Origin: Chitinophaga sp. SYP-B3965
GTDB lineage: Bacteria; Bacteroidota; Bacteroidia; Chitinophagales; Chitinophagaceae
Reading direction: 5' to 3'
Length of the DNA stretch: 64,000 bases
Assembly (NCBI RefSeq): GCF_009647655.1
Contig: NZ_WJFD01000007.1
Location: 62,001 to 126,000 of the forward strand
Shown: piece by piece, positions 25,617-33,845 of the stretch
Numbering within the stretch: the first letter of the stretch is position 1
Layout: the number at the start of each line of letters is the position of its first letter
Position numbers and translations under genes: made by a program
The notes under the pieces: model-generated
The model's input: the letters and a program-made list of their open reading frames with translations, nothing else
The model's database searches: none
What the model was told of the DNA's origin: nothing

Positions 25617-27441
25617 ACTTCGTAACAGCCACCGCTTCCTGCAACAACTGCGCCTTCTTCAACAACTGAATATACTCCGCCCTATACCCCTCAGGATCAT
25701 CCCCCTTAGCCCCATTGGCCAACTTCAACGCAGACTCATAAGAAGCCGTTCCCTTATAAGGACTACTCCGCAACAACATCCCAAACTGCGCCACAGAAGC
25801 CGCCAGCCTGAAATCCTCCGGACAATTCTCTATACTTTTAGCCCCTATCCGCAACACTTTCTCCATCAATTTGCTCTTATCTCCATCCGGTTCTTTATAT
25901 CTCATTTTAACCGTCAGCAATTCAATACTGGAATTATTATGCACCACCGGATTAGGATTCTGATATTTCAAAGGGTCCACAGAACCCTCTCTGCCCCCCA
26001 CTGGCACCAATTCATACAACGCCGTCACCGTATGCCCTGACCCCATATCCCCCGCATCTTTCTTATCATCATTAAAATCCTCATCATTCAGCAAACGATT
26101 CTCATACCCCACTAAACGATACGACTGCACGAACTTCGGATTAAACTCCACCTGCAACTTCACATCCTTCGCAATCGTGAAGAGCGTACCGCCGAACTCA
26201 GTAACAAATGTCCGGCGGGCCTCTTCGAAGTTGTCTATATAAGCATAGTTCCCGTTTCCCTTATCCGCAAGGGTTTCAAGTTTATTGTCTTTATAATTAC
26301 CCATCCCAAATCCCAGCACAGACAGCGAAATTCCTCTCTGACGCTCCCGTTCAATGAGATCTTGCAGATCGTCTTCACTGGAAATACCCACATTAAAGTC
26401 TCCATCCGTAGCCAGTATCACCCTATTGTTGCCTTTTTTAACAAAATTATCCGCCACCGTTTTATACGCCAGTTTAATTCCATCGCCACCAGCTGTAGAT
26501 CCTCCCGCAGAAAGGTTTTCCAGCGCATCGATGATCTTGTTCTTCTCTTTCCCGGAAGTAGAAGGTAACACCAAACCTGCCGCACCAGCATATACTACAA
26601 TGGCTACCCGGTCTTCTTCCCTTAACTGCTGCACCAGTGCTTTAAAAGCCTGTTTCACCAACGGCAGCCTGTTGGCCGGAGACATAGAACCGGAAACATC
26701 CAGCAGAAAAACAAGATTGGAAGGAGGAAGTTTATCAGTAGGGATCTTCTTCCCCTGCAGGCCAATGCGCACCAGCTGATGCTCCTTATTCCAGGGACAA
26801 ATAGCAAGGTCCGCATAAATGGCCACAGGATCACTGTTCACAGGTGTAGGGTAACTATAATCGAAATAATTGATCATCTCTTCAATGCGCACAGCATTGG
26901 GCTGAAGAAGCTGTCCGCTGTTGAGGTTGGTCCTTACAAGCGAATAACTGGCCCTGTCTACATCCGCAGAAAACGTGCTCAGCGGATTTTTGGAAGTACG
27001 GAGGAACCCATTCTCCCGGATACCTTTGAATTCATTGGTATTCTCCTGTTCAAAACGGGGGGCATAGTTATAATACGCACTCGGTGCAGCGGCAGCGATA
27101 CTTTTATCACTTATTTTGCCATAGCCCATCACCACCGTTTCCTGTAACGTCTGCACCTTTGCTTTTAACTTGATAACATACACGGAATCCTTTGCATTGA
27201 ACTTTTTCTCCAGTGTTTCATATCCTATATACTGCGCCATAAGGGTAAAAGCCCCCGGAGGCCGGGTAAAAGTAAAGCGGCCATTGGCCTTAGTCACCAT
27301 CTTGGGTTGGCCTTTTATTGATATGATAACACCATCCAGCGGTGCATTATTATCCTTATCTGTTACAATTCCATGGGATTGCTGCCCCATGGCAGTAACG
27401 GAAATGATAACACAGAGGATCAGAAAGCAATACTTTTTCAT
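25615..27441 (-). CDS. Secreted VWA-domain protein with SusC-like N-terminal module (YfbK-like)
   Basis: The ATG at 27441 opens a signal peptide (MKKYCFLILCVIISVTAMGQ) and gives 608 residues. A carboxypeptidase-regulatory-like beta domain at about 20-100 is followed by QETVVMGYGK, which resembles the start of the SusC/TonB plug. Next come the von Willebrand N-terminal region (about 155-245) and a VWA domain (about 250-430) with an intact MIDAS, DVSGSMS, and the C-terminal DUF3520-like region. The layout resembles YfbK-type proteins with an added SusC-type front. The role is probably adhesion or metal-dependent protein interaction at the envelope. The gene is divergent from anmK. Confidence 0.82.
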   Translation of the reverse strand: MKKYCFLILCVIISVTAMGQQSHGIVTDKDNNAPLDGVIISIKGQPKMVTKANGRFTFTRPPGAFTLMAQYIGYETLEKKFNAKDSVYVIKLKAKVQTLQETVVMGYGKISDKSIAAAAPSAYYNYAPRFEQENTNEFKGIRENGFLRTSKNPLSTFSADVDRASYSLVRTNLNSGQLLQPNAVRIEEMINYFDYSYPTPVNSDPVAIYADLAICPWNKEHQLVRIGLQGKKIPTDKLPPSNLVFLLDVSGSMSPANRLPLVKQAFKALVQQLREEDRVAIVVYAGAAGLVLPSTSGKEKNKIIDALENLSAGGSTAGGDGIKLAYKTVADNFVKKGNNRVILATDGDFNVGISSEDDLQDLIERERQRGISLSVLGFGMGNYKDNKLETLADKGNGNYAYIDNFEEARRTFVTEFGGTLFTIAKDVKLQVEFNPKFVQSYRLVGYENRLLNDEDFNDDKKDAGDMGSGHTVTALYELVPVGGREGSVDPLKYQNPNPVVHNNSSIELLTVKMRYKEPDGDKSKLMEKVLRIGAKSIENCPEDFRLAASVAQFGMLLRSSPYKGTASYESALKLANGAKGDDPEGYRAEYIQLLKKAQLLQEAVAVTK

Positions 27442-27501
27442 AATAATGAGGTTTGATTCCGGGATATATGATGCAAGTGGGGGTAGGTATTCCATAAATT
27501 T

Positions 27502-27509
27502 TATCTTTG
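27502..27509 (+). promoter_or_regulatory. -7 element TATCTTTG for anmK
   Basis: TATCTTTG fits TAnnTTTG and lies 14 bp before the ATG at 27524, predicting a leader of about 10 bases. No -33 TTG is seen at standard spacing. Confidence 0.45.
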
Positions 27510-27523
27510 CAAAAATTTGGAGC

Positions 27524-28615
27524 ATGGTTTACAACGTTATCGGGTTAATGTCAGGCAGTTCGCTGGACGGGTTGGATATAGCATTTGTGGAACTGACGGA
27601 GGTTCGCGGCCAGTGGTCGTACACCATCCATGTGGCAGAATGCCTGGCTTACAGTCCCCAATGGGTGGCTGATCTGAAAGGAGCCGTAACGCTAAATGCC
27701 AGGGATTATCAACTGCTGCACAGCGCCTATGGCCATTATACAGGTCAGCAGATCAATGATTTCATCCAAAGGAACAGCCTGGAACACCGGGTACATTTCA
27801 TAGCCTCTCACGGTCATACCACTTTCCACATGCCGGAATTACGCATGACGGCCCAATTAGGAGATGGCGCCGCCATTGCAGCAGAAACCGGATTACCCGT
27901 GATCAGTGATCTCAGAGCCATGGACGTGGCTTTAGGAGGTCAGGGCGCCCCAATTGTTCCCATCGGTGAAAAATTATTATTCCCAGGATACGATTACTGG
28001 CTTAACCTGGGAGGCATTGCCAACCTCTCCGCCAAGAACGGGGAAACCTTCCATGCCTTTGATGTATGTCCTGCCAACCGGGTATTGGATGCCCTGGCAG
28101 CAGCATTAGGTAAAACATACGATGAGAATGGAACACTGGCAGCAGGAGGGGTAATAGATAAAACTTTATTGGATGCGCTGAACAGCCAACCTTATTATAG
28201 CCAGGCTTTCCCTAAATCCCTCGCCAATGATTTTGGCACAGACGTACTCCTGCCTTTGATCGCAAAACATACTTTATCCGTTCAGGGCAAACTCCGTACT
28301 TATGTAGCACACATTGCCACACAGATAAAACAATCACTGGAGGCTGTGTCAAAAGATGGAACGAATGAAAAGAAATTGCTGGTAACAGGTGGTGGTGCTT
28401 TCAACCAGTTCCTGATCAGTTGCATCCAGGAGGAATTAACGCCACTGGGTGTTTCCGTGATCGTACCGGATGAGCAGACTGCTGCATTTAAAGAAGCCCT
28501 GGTCATGGCACTGATCGGAGCTTTGCGCTGGCAACAGAAAACCAATGTATTAAGCTCTGTTACCGGTGCATCGCGTGATAGCGTGAATGGTACTTTATGG
28601 TTAGGAGAAAGTTAG
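27524..28615 (+). CDS. anmK: Anhydro-N-acetylmuramic acid kinase
   Basis: The ATG at 27524 gives 363 residues beginning MVYNVIGLMSGSSLDGLDIA, the conserved phosphate-binding N-terminus of AnmK; the in-frame region back to 27170 overlaps the divergent VWA gene and is excluded. Further family segments are ASHGHTTFH, QLGDGAAIAAETGLPVISDLR and YWLNLGGIANLS. The enzyme phosphorylates and hydrolyses 1,6-anhydro-MurNAc to MurNAc-6-phosphate in cell-wall recycling. Its stop overlaps the stop of the convergent adenine deaminase gene. Confidence 0.95.
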   Translation: MVYNVIGLMSGSSLDGLDIAFVELTEVRGQWSYTIHVAECLAYSPQWVADLKGAVTLNARDYQLLHSAYGHYTGQQINDFIQRNSLEHRVHFIASHGHTTFHMPELRMTAQLGDGAAIAAETGLPVISDLRAMDVALGGQGAPIVPIGEKLLFPGYDYWLNLGGIANLSAKNGETFHAFDVCPANRVLDALAAALGKTYDENGTLAAGGVIDKTLLDALNSQPYYSQAFPKSLANDFGTDVLLPLIAKHTLSVQGKLRTYVAHIATQIKQSLEAVSKDGTNEKKLLVTGGGAFNQFLISCIQEELTPLGVSVIVPDEQTAAFKEALVMALIGALRWQQKTNVLSSVTGASRDSVNGTLWLGES

Positions 28616-30246
28616 GCCATCACCTCCGTGAAGGAAAAAGTATCACCGTTAAATAATCCCTTATCACTTAATTTCAAATGTGGGATCACCAGCAGGGCCA
28701 TGAAAGATAAGGTCATGAAAGGTGCGTCCAGTGTACTGCCCAGCGCTTTGGCAGCAGCATCCAGTTCACTGTAACGTTGGGCAGTGATATATCCGTCTTC
28801 TGCACTCATCAATCCTGCTACCGGCAAAGCCAATACCTGTGTGGTTTCATCAGCCGTTACACAAACCCCGCCTTCACAACGGATCAGTTCATTTACAGCT
28901 GTTGCGATGCTTTTATCATCTACTCCCACTACAATGATATTATGGCTGTCATGCGCCACAGTAGAAGCGATGGCGCCTTTTTTCAATCCGAAGTTTTTGA
29001 TGAAACCTGTGGCAACCGGCGCATCATAATAACGATTGATCACCGCTATTTTCAAAATGTCCTGCGCTGTATCGCTTACCAGTTCACCGTTTTGCGGTGT
29101 TAGCACAGCATGGATGCAATTGGTGATCAACTGTCCTTCCAGTGCCTCAATCACTTGTACTGTAGTGGTTTTTTGAGAAAAAACGCAAAAATCTGCAGCT
29201 GTTTTAGGTAAGCAACTGAATTGATTTACGCGTGCGATAGGAACTGCAGGGATCAGGGTTTTGCCACCTTTCGCTACAGCCACTCCGTCAATAAATGTTT
29301 CCAGTATATTAAATGCCTCGAGGTTGTCAACAATAATGAAATCCGCCGGATCATTGATCTGTAGCAGCCCTACAGGCATCGCATAATGTTTCACCGGATT
29401 GATACAGGCTGCCTGGAGAATGTTGAACAGATCGTAACCCTTTGCCAGCGAACGTTTCACCAGTACATTGATATGCCCGTCCACCAGATTGTCCGGATGT
29501 TTATCATCACTGCAGAACATCACAGATTGCGGATGGGATTGTATCAAAGAGGAAAGGGCTTCATAATTCCGGGCAGCGCTGCCTTCCCTGATGAGGATAT
29601 GCATGCCGTATTGCAGTTTATCCAGCGCTTCTTCCAAAGTAAAACACTCATGATCTGTGCTGATACCCGCCGCAATATATTGTGCAGCTTCTTCTCCCCG
29701 AAGCCCCGGAGCATGGCCATCTACAGGTTTGCCATGTTTTTTGGCAGCAGCTATTTTTGCCATTACCTCAGGGTCTTTATACAGCACACCCGGGTAATTC
29801 ATCATTTCAGAGAGATAGTAAATATCCGGGCGTTGCAGCAGCTGGTCTACATCTTCCGCATTCACTGCTGCCCCTGCTGTTTCAAATATAGTGGCCGGAA
29901 CACAGGATGGCGCCCCGAAGCAAAACTTGAAAGGCACCAGTTTTGCATTGTCCAGCATGTATTCCACTCCTTTCACACCCAGCACATTGGCAATTTCATG
30001 AGGGTCTGAAATAGTGGCTACTGTACCATGCGGAACCGCCAGCCGCGCAAATTCAGAAGGAACAAGCATAGAACTTTCCACATGTACATGCGCATCAATA
30101 AAACCGGGTAATATATATTGCTCCGGAACTGCTGTGGTGGCAGGAGTAATGTCCCTGATAACACCATCCTCAATAGTAATGATCGCTGGAAATGTTCTTC
30201 TGCCGGGAATATCCACCAAATGGCCGGCTACCTGCATTTGCTTCAT
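28612..30246 (-). CDS. ade: Adenine deaminase (amidohydrolase type)
   Basis: The ATG at 30246 gives 544 residues; a TTG at 30264 would add six. The metal site motif DAHVHVESSMLVPSEFARL, the TVATISDPHEIANVLG segment, DGHAPGLRG and MFCSDDKHPDNL are all characteristic of the Ade family. The enzyme deaminates adenine to hypoxanthine in purine salvage. The C-terminal KKGAIASTVAHDSHNIIVVG region is also typical. The gene is convergent with anmK; the two stop codons share bases 28613-28614. Confidence 0.94.
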   Translation of the reverse strand: MKQMQVAGHLVDIPGRRTFPAIITIEDGVIRDITPATTAVPEQYILPGFIDAHVHVESSMLVPSEFARLAVPHGTVATISDPHEIANVLGVKGVEYMLDNAKLVPFKFCFGAPSCVPATIFETAGAAVNAEDVDQLLQRPDIYYLSEMMNYPGVLYKDPEVMAKIAAAKKHGKPVDGHAPGLRGEEAAQYIAAGISTDHECFTLEEALDKLQYGMHILIREGSAARNYEALSSLIQSHPQSVMFCSDDKHPDNLVDGHINVLVKRSLAKGYDLFNILQAACINPVKHYAMPVGLLQINDPADFIIVDNLEAFNILETFIDGVAVAKGGKTLIPAVPIARVNQFSCLPKTAADFCVFSQKTTTVQVIEALEGQLITNCIHAVLTPQNGELVSDTAQDILKIAVINRYYDAPVATGFIKNFGLKKGAIASTVAHDSHNIIVVGVDDKSIATAVNELIRCEGGVCVTADETTQVLALPVAGLMSAEDGYITAQRYSELDAAAKALGSTLDAPFMTLSFMALLVIPHLKLSDKGLFNGDTFSFTEVMA

Positions 30247-30292
30247 GGGCGTAAAACTCGGCAAAAACCGTTAAATAATCCTTAAATAGAGT

Positions 30293-30321
30293 TTGCTATT
30301 TTGATTAATAAGATACATTTG
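30293..30321 (+). promoter_or_regulatory. Promoter TTG-18 bp-TACATTTG
   Basis: TTG at 30293-30295 and TACATTTG at 30314-30321 are spaced by 18 bp, an excellent match to the Bacteroidota primary-sigma promoter. It drives the gene at 30349 with a leader of about 24 bases. Confidence 0.7.
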
Positions 30322-30348
30322 TAAGCTATAAATCTAAAATCCTCTATT

Positions 30349-31074
30349 ATGAAACATTTACGGATGTTAACCCTGTCTATGCTCCTGGTAGGCGCTGCGG
30401 TTGGCACAACAAAAGCACAGACATTAGACGAAGTCGTGAGCAAATATATTACCGCAATGGGCGGCGAAGCAAAACTGAAAGCCCTCAATTCACAGATCGC
30501 AGAAGGCAGCATGTCTATCCAGGGAATGGATTTCCCCCTGAAAGTGATCAACCTGAATAAAAAAGCCATGCGCATAGAGTTCGAAGCCATGGGTACTAAG
30601 AATGTACAGGTGATCACCGAAAAAGGCGGATGGATGTTCCTTCCCGTTCAGCAACAGACAGCTCCTGTAGATTCAGACCCGGCCGACCTCGCAGATTCAC
30701 AACGTGATCTGGACCTTACCGGTGAACTGGTAGATTACAAAGCAAAAGGACACACTGCAGAACTGATCGGTAAAGAAACCATCGAAGGAAAGGAATTGTA
30801 CAAGATCAAACTGACCCGTAAAGATGCGTCTATCTCCAATTATTTTGTTGATCCCGCTACCTGGTATGTTGCTAAAAGGACCAGCATGAAATCCATACAA
30901 GGGCAGGAGATTGAAATAGTAGAAAACTTCTCCGACTTTAAGAAATCAGCAGGAGGATATGTATATCCTGCTATGACGGAACAGTTGCCAATGGGGATGA
31001 AGATCAGCTATACTAAAGTAGAAACCAATCCTGCTATAGATGAAAAAACATTCGAAAAACCAACTGCTCAATAA
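30349..31074 (+). CDS. Periplasmic LolA-like protein, 241 aa
   Basis: A signal peptide (residues 1-24, ending TTKAQT) precedes a domain of the LolA/outer-membrane-lipoprotein-sorting fold class. Typical features are the starting TLDEVVSKYITAMGGEAKL helix, alternating strands, and a region (FVDPATWYVAKR) seen in related Bacteroidota proteins. It is a single gene flanked by a promoter and a terminator. LolA-type proteins carry hydrophobic ligands; whether this one moves lipoproteins is not shown. It should be soluble in the periplasm. Confidence 0.75.
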   Translation: MKHLRMLTLSMLLVGAAVGTTKAQTLDEVVSKYITAMGGEAKLKALNSQIAEGSMSIQGMDFPLKVINLNKKAMRIEFEAMGTKNVQVITEKGGWMFLPVQQQTAPVDSDPADLADSQRDLDLTGELVDYKAKGHTAELIGKETIEGKELYKIKLTRKDASISNYFVDPATWYVAKRTSMKSIQGQEIEIVENFSDFKKSAGGYVYPAMTEQLPMGMKISYTKVETNPAIDEKTFEKPTAQ

Positions 31075-31092
31075 GCCGTTGTAAGGATAATG

Positions 31093-31124
31093 AAAAAGCC
31101 GCCTCGTAAGAAGCGGCTTTTTTT
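31093..31124. terminator. Bidirectional terminator between the LolA-like and WYL genes
   Basis: AAAAAGCCGC and GCGGCTTTTT pair around a loop, with a T-run on the + side and an A-run on the other. It reaches the stop codon of the convergent WYL gene. Confidence 0.85.
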
Positions 31125-32127
31125 ATTGATATCGTTCCAGCATTTTCTTTGCTTCCGCTTGTAAAGTATCCGCTAAATGTTTCGGCTCCAGCACTTTAAC
31201 CCTGGCCCCATTACTCAGCAGCAGGATCATCAGTTCCTGGTTCACCACCAGTTTTAACCCTACGCGGCATTCTTTCTCATCATCCTGGAGGATCACCTGG
31301 GAAGGATGAATAGGTTGTGTTTTCACATACTTACCCTGGTGTGGCGTGTAGGATAATACAATGTCTTCCGGTTCTCCTTCCGTAACGGTAATGCCTATGG
31401 CATGCTGGAAGTAACTGGCATCGTCAAAATTCTTCTCGTCAAAATGTTTATCCGTAGGCCAGAACTTCACAATACGGTCCAGCGAAAAAGTAAGCACCGT
31501 ACCGCCTTTGGCCTTCTGGCTTTTGCCGATCAGGTAAAAGCGATGGTTGTATTCCCTTAAGTGATAAGGTTCTACCCAATGTTCTTTAGGTTCCGTACGG
31601 TCAAAGCTTTGATAAGCAATGCGGATCACTTCCAGGTTTTTGATGGCATCCACAATTTCAGGGATATGCTCTGCTCCCTGGTATTGGCTGCCACGGCTAA
31701 ATTTGATCAGTCCCCTGTTTTCCAGTTGTTTCCGGTTCATTTTCAGGCTGGCTGCAATCTTCAGGATCGCATCTTCAAAACGCTGGATCACCGGCAGGCT
31801 GCGGAATTGCTCCAATATGCCGATGGCTACTTCCAGCCCCTGGAGGTCCGCTTCGTCAATAGGGCTATTGCTGATAGAGAAATTTTCATCCTCATATTGA
31901 TACACTTTGGAACTGCGGTTATATACAATGGGCGCGAAATAATTAAGTTCCGCATCGTTGCGCATATCCTCAATATCCTTCTGGATGGTACGCACAGCAA
32001 TGCTGTTATCCATTTTGTCAGACACAAAAGTAACCAGGTCATCCAGCGTGGGTTTGGGGAGCCGTTTATTTCGTAAACGTTCATCTATCCAACGATATCG
32101 GGAAAGGGCATCTTTATTCTTAGGCAT
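31123..32127 (-). CDS. WYL-domain transcriptional regulator
   Basis: This 334-residue protein has an N-terminal winged-helix region (about 1-75; IDERLRNKRLPKPTLDDL and VRTIQKDIEDMRND) and a WYL domain at about 150-230 (VIRIAYQSF and REYNHRFYLIGKSQK). A C-terminal extension of the WCX type follows. WYL regulators sense nucleic-acid or nucleotide ligands and control DNA-damage or defence genes in other bacteria. It is divergent from the unknown gene at 32238, a possible target, but no operator is evident. Confidence 0.85.
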   Translation of the reverse strand: MPKNKDALSRYRWIDERLRNKRLPKPTLDDLVTFVSDKMDNSIAVRTIQKDIEDMRNDAELNYFAPIVYNRSSKVYQYEDENFSISNSPIDEADLQGLEVAIGILEQFRSLPVIQRFEDAILKIAASLKMNRKQLENRGLIKFSRGSQYQGAEHIPEIVDAIKNLEVIRIAYQSFDRTEPKEHWVEPYHLREYNHRFYLIGKSQKAKGGTVLTFSLDRIVKFWPTDKHFDEKNFDDASYFQHAIGITVTEGEPEDIVLSYTPHQGKYVKTQPIHPSQVILQDDEKECRVGLKLVVNQELMILLLSNGARVKVLEPKHLADTLQAEAKKMLERYQ

Positions 32128-32237
32128 TCATACGGGTTTTTTCGGAGGTAAAAGTATAACAATTTCAGTACGCACATCCCTTGCGTATGGCCCTAATATT
32201 TTTGTATCGTTATCAAACCAGTCAAAAACGATCATTC

Positions 32238-32828
32238 ATGAAAAAGGTATCCTTACACACTACCCAGATCCAGGAAGCAACCGCCATAAAAGTGGGCCAG
32301 ATCATCCTTGACGACTCCCATTACCTCACCTGCTGGGGTTACCTGGAAACCGAAACCGGCTGGCGCAAATGCGATTTTGTGACCAGTTACGACGTCCTGA
32401 ATACTATGATCAGGGCCATTGAGGACAAAAGCGAAGCTGTTCAGATGGCCATTGTACAAAAGCTGGAAACCATGCAACAGGTACCAGAGATCATTGATTT
32501 TGAGGCACAACTGGGAGAACCCGTGTTGTTCGATAACCTGCTCTTTCACCTGGCCCGCCCTGAGTTTGCACAGGAAGGAGAGTGGATGGAATATGCCAAT
32601 GACAGCTGCTATTTTATCCGGAAAGCAGAACCCTGTTCCAAAGCCGAAGCCTATAACCGGAGTGTGGACAAATGTATGGACGCCCTCGTAAAGAACTATG
32701 AACTCTATCTCGGCTACCTGGAACTGGAATTTGATGAGCCTGCAGCACGCCAACAGGCTGATCTTGAGGACGATATGAAATATAGCCTGGCCTATTACGC
32801 CTGGAAACAGGGTGGAAATGCCCATTAA
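32238..32828 (+). CDS. Hypothetical cytoplasmic protein, 196 aa
   Basis: The ATG at 32238 is preferred; the ORF extends to 32181, but the added residues look like leader DNA. A -7-like TATTTTTG lies at 32197-32204. The protein is acidic, without signal or membrane segments, and is probably mostly helical in its C-terminal half (AEAYNRSVDKCMDALVKNYE). I do not recognise a family. It is divergent from the WYL regulator and may be controlled by it. Confidence 0.65.
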   Translation: MKKVSLHTTQIQEATAIKVGQIILDDSHYLTCWGYLETETGWRKCDFVTSYDVLNTMIRAIEDKSEAVQMAIVQKLETMQQVPEIIDFEAQLGEPVLFDNLLFHLARPEFAQEGEWMEYANDSCYFIRKAEPCSKAEAYNRSVDKCMDALVKNYELYLGYLELEFDEPAARQQADLEDDMKYSLAYYAWKQGGNAH

Positions 32829-32991
32829 GGTTTTTTAGCCCCCAAACCGGCCGCATCCATTATGCAATTGTTAACTTTTCCCTTAAAACCACCCTTAAAA
32901 CCCAACACCACAAAGATTCTAAGAAAAAAATCCTTAAAGTCTATAATATTTGTAGGAAATTAGTATTTTTGAATCTATTAAAAGGTGTATC

Positions 32992-33627
32992 ATGAGTTTA
33001 AGGTTAGGGGACATTGCTCCCAATTTTAAGGCGAAATCGACAGTAGGAGAGATAGATCTGTACGAATACCTGGGCGATAGCTGGGGCGTATTATTCTCAC
33101 ATCCGGCGGACTTTACACCTGTTTGTACAACAGAACTCGGTAAAACTGCCTTATTGAATGGCGAATTTGCCAAACGTAACGTAAAAGTGCTGGCCCTCAG
33201 CGTGGATCCCTTGGATAAACACAAGAACTGGATCAGCGATATCAACGAAACACAAGGTTGCGAAGTGGCTTTCCCCATCATCGCAGATGAAGATAGGACT
33301 GTATCAAACCTGTATGATATGATCCACCCGAACGCCTCAGAAACGTTCACCGTGCGTTCATTATTCATCATAGGCCCGGATAAGAAAGTGAAACTGATGA
33401 TCACTTACCCTGCTTCTACCGGAAGGAATTTCGTGGAAGTATTACGGGTGATCGATTCACTGCAATTAACCGCTAACTATAGCGTGGCCACACCGGCAGA
33501 CTGGAAAGAAGGAGAAGATGTGATCGTTATACCCGCCGTGAAAACGGAAGATATTCCGGCTAAATTCCCGAAAGGCCACAAGATCATCAAGCCTTATCTC
33601 AGAACAACACCGCAGCCTAACAAATAA
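32992..33627 (+). CDS. 1-Cys peroxiredoxin, Prx6 type
   Basis: This 211-residue protein has the Prx6 layout: peroxidatic cysteine in HPADFTPVCTTE (about residue 46), the conserved Arg in TFTVRSLFIIGPDKKVK, and a C-terminal dimerisation extension (TPADWKEGEDVIVIPAV). It reduces peroxides in the cytoplasm. Prx6 proteins usually work with one catalytic cysteine and an external thiol; bacillithiol is a possible reductant here because bshA is present, but that is inference. A -7-like TATTTTTG lies at 32964-32971. Confidence 0.93.
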   Translation: MSLRLGDIAPNFKAKSTVGEIDLYEYLGDSWGVLFSHPADFTPVCTTELGKTALLNGEFAKRNVKVLALSVDPLDKHKNWISDINETQGCEVAFPIIADEDRTVSNLYDMIHPNASETFTVRSLFIIGPDKKVKLMITYPASTGRNFVEVLRVIDSLQLTANYSVATPADWKEGEDVIVIPAVKTEDIPAKFPKGHKIIKPYLRTTPQPNK

Positions 33628-33737
33628 GGTCGCGGTCGTTTATAAAATATTAAAGGAAGAAAAAGACCGGCAACACAAATGATTGCCGGGATATTATTCC
33701 AAAACGTTTTTTTTAATGGTTGGTTTTTGATTTTACG

Positions 33738-33766
33738 AAACGGGGATTTTTCCCCGTTTTTATTTT
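33738..33766 (+). terminator. Terminator downstream of the Prx6 gene
   Basis: AAACGGGGA and TCCCCGTTT pair around TTTT and are followed by a T-rich tail. Another hairpin (CCGGCAA/TTGCCGG) lies at 33667-33689. The 33628-33786 interval holds no gene. Confidence 0.75.
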
Positions 33767-33786
33767 TTATACCAACTCCCAGCGCA

Positions 33787-33821
33787 TAAAAAAATGCCGC
33801 AAACCATAAGGTCTGCAGCAT
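33787..33821 (-). terminator. Terminator of the S41 peptidase gene
   Basis: On the minus strand ATGCTGCAGACC and GGTTTGCGGCAT pair with one mismatch and a G-U pair around a short loop, followed by seven T. Confidence 0.7.
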
Positions 33822-33845
33822 TGCATATAGGTTAGATGTGTGATC

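Noticed and set aside
29386..30009. 207-residue + strand ORF inside the adenine deaminase gene
   Set aside because: It lies wholly within a conserved enzyme gene and has a shadow-like Cys/His-rich composition.
32253..32825. 190-residue minus-strand ORF opposite the 196-aa gene
   Set aside because: The + strand frame has a plausible start, leader and codon use; the minus-strand frame has none.
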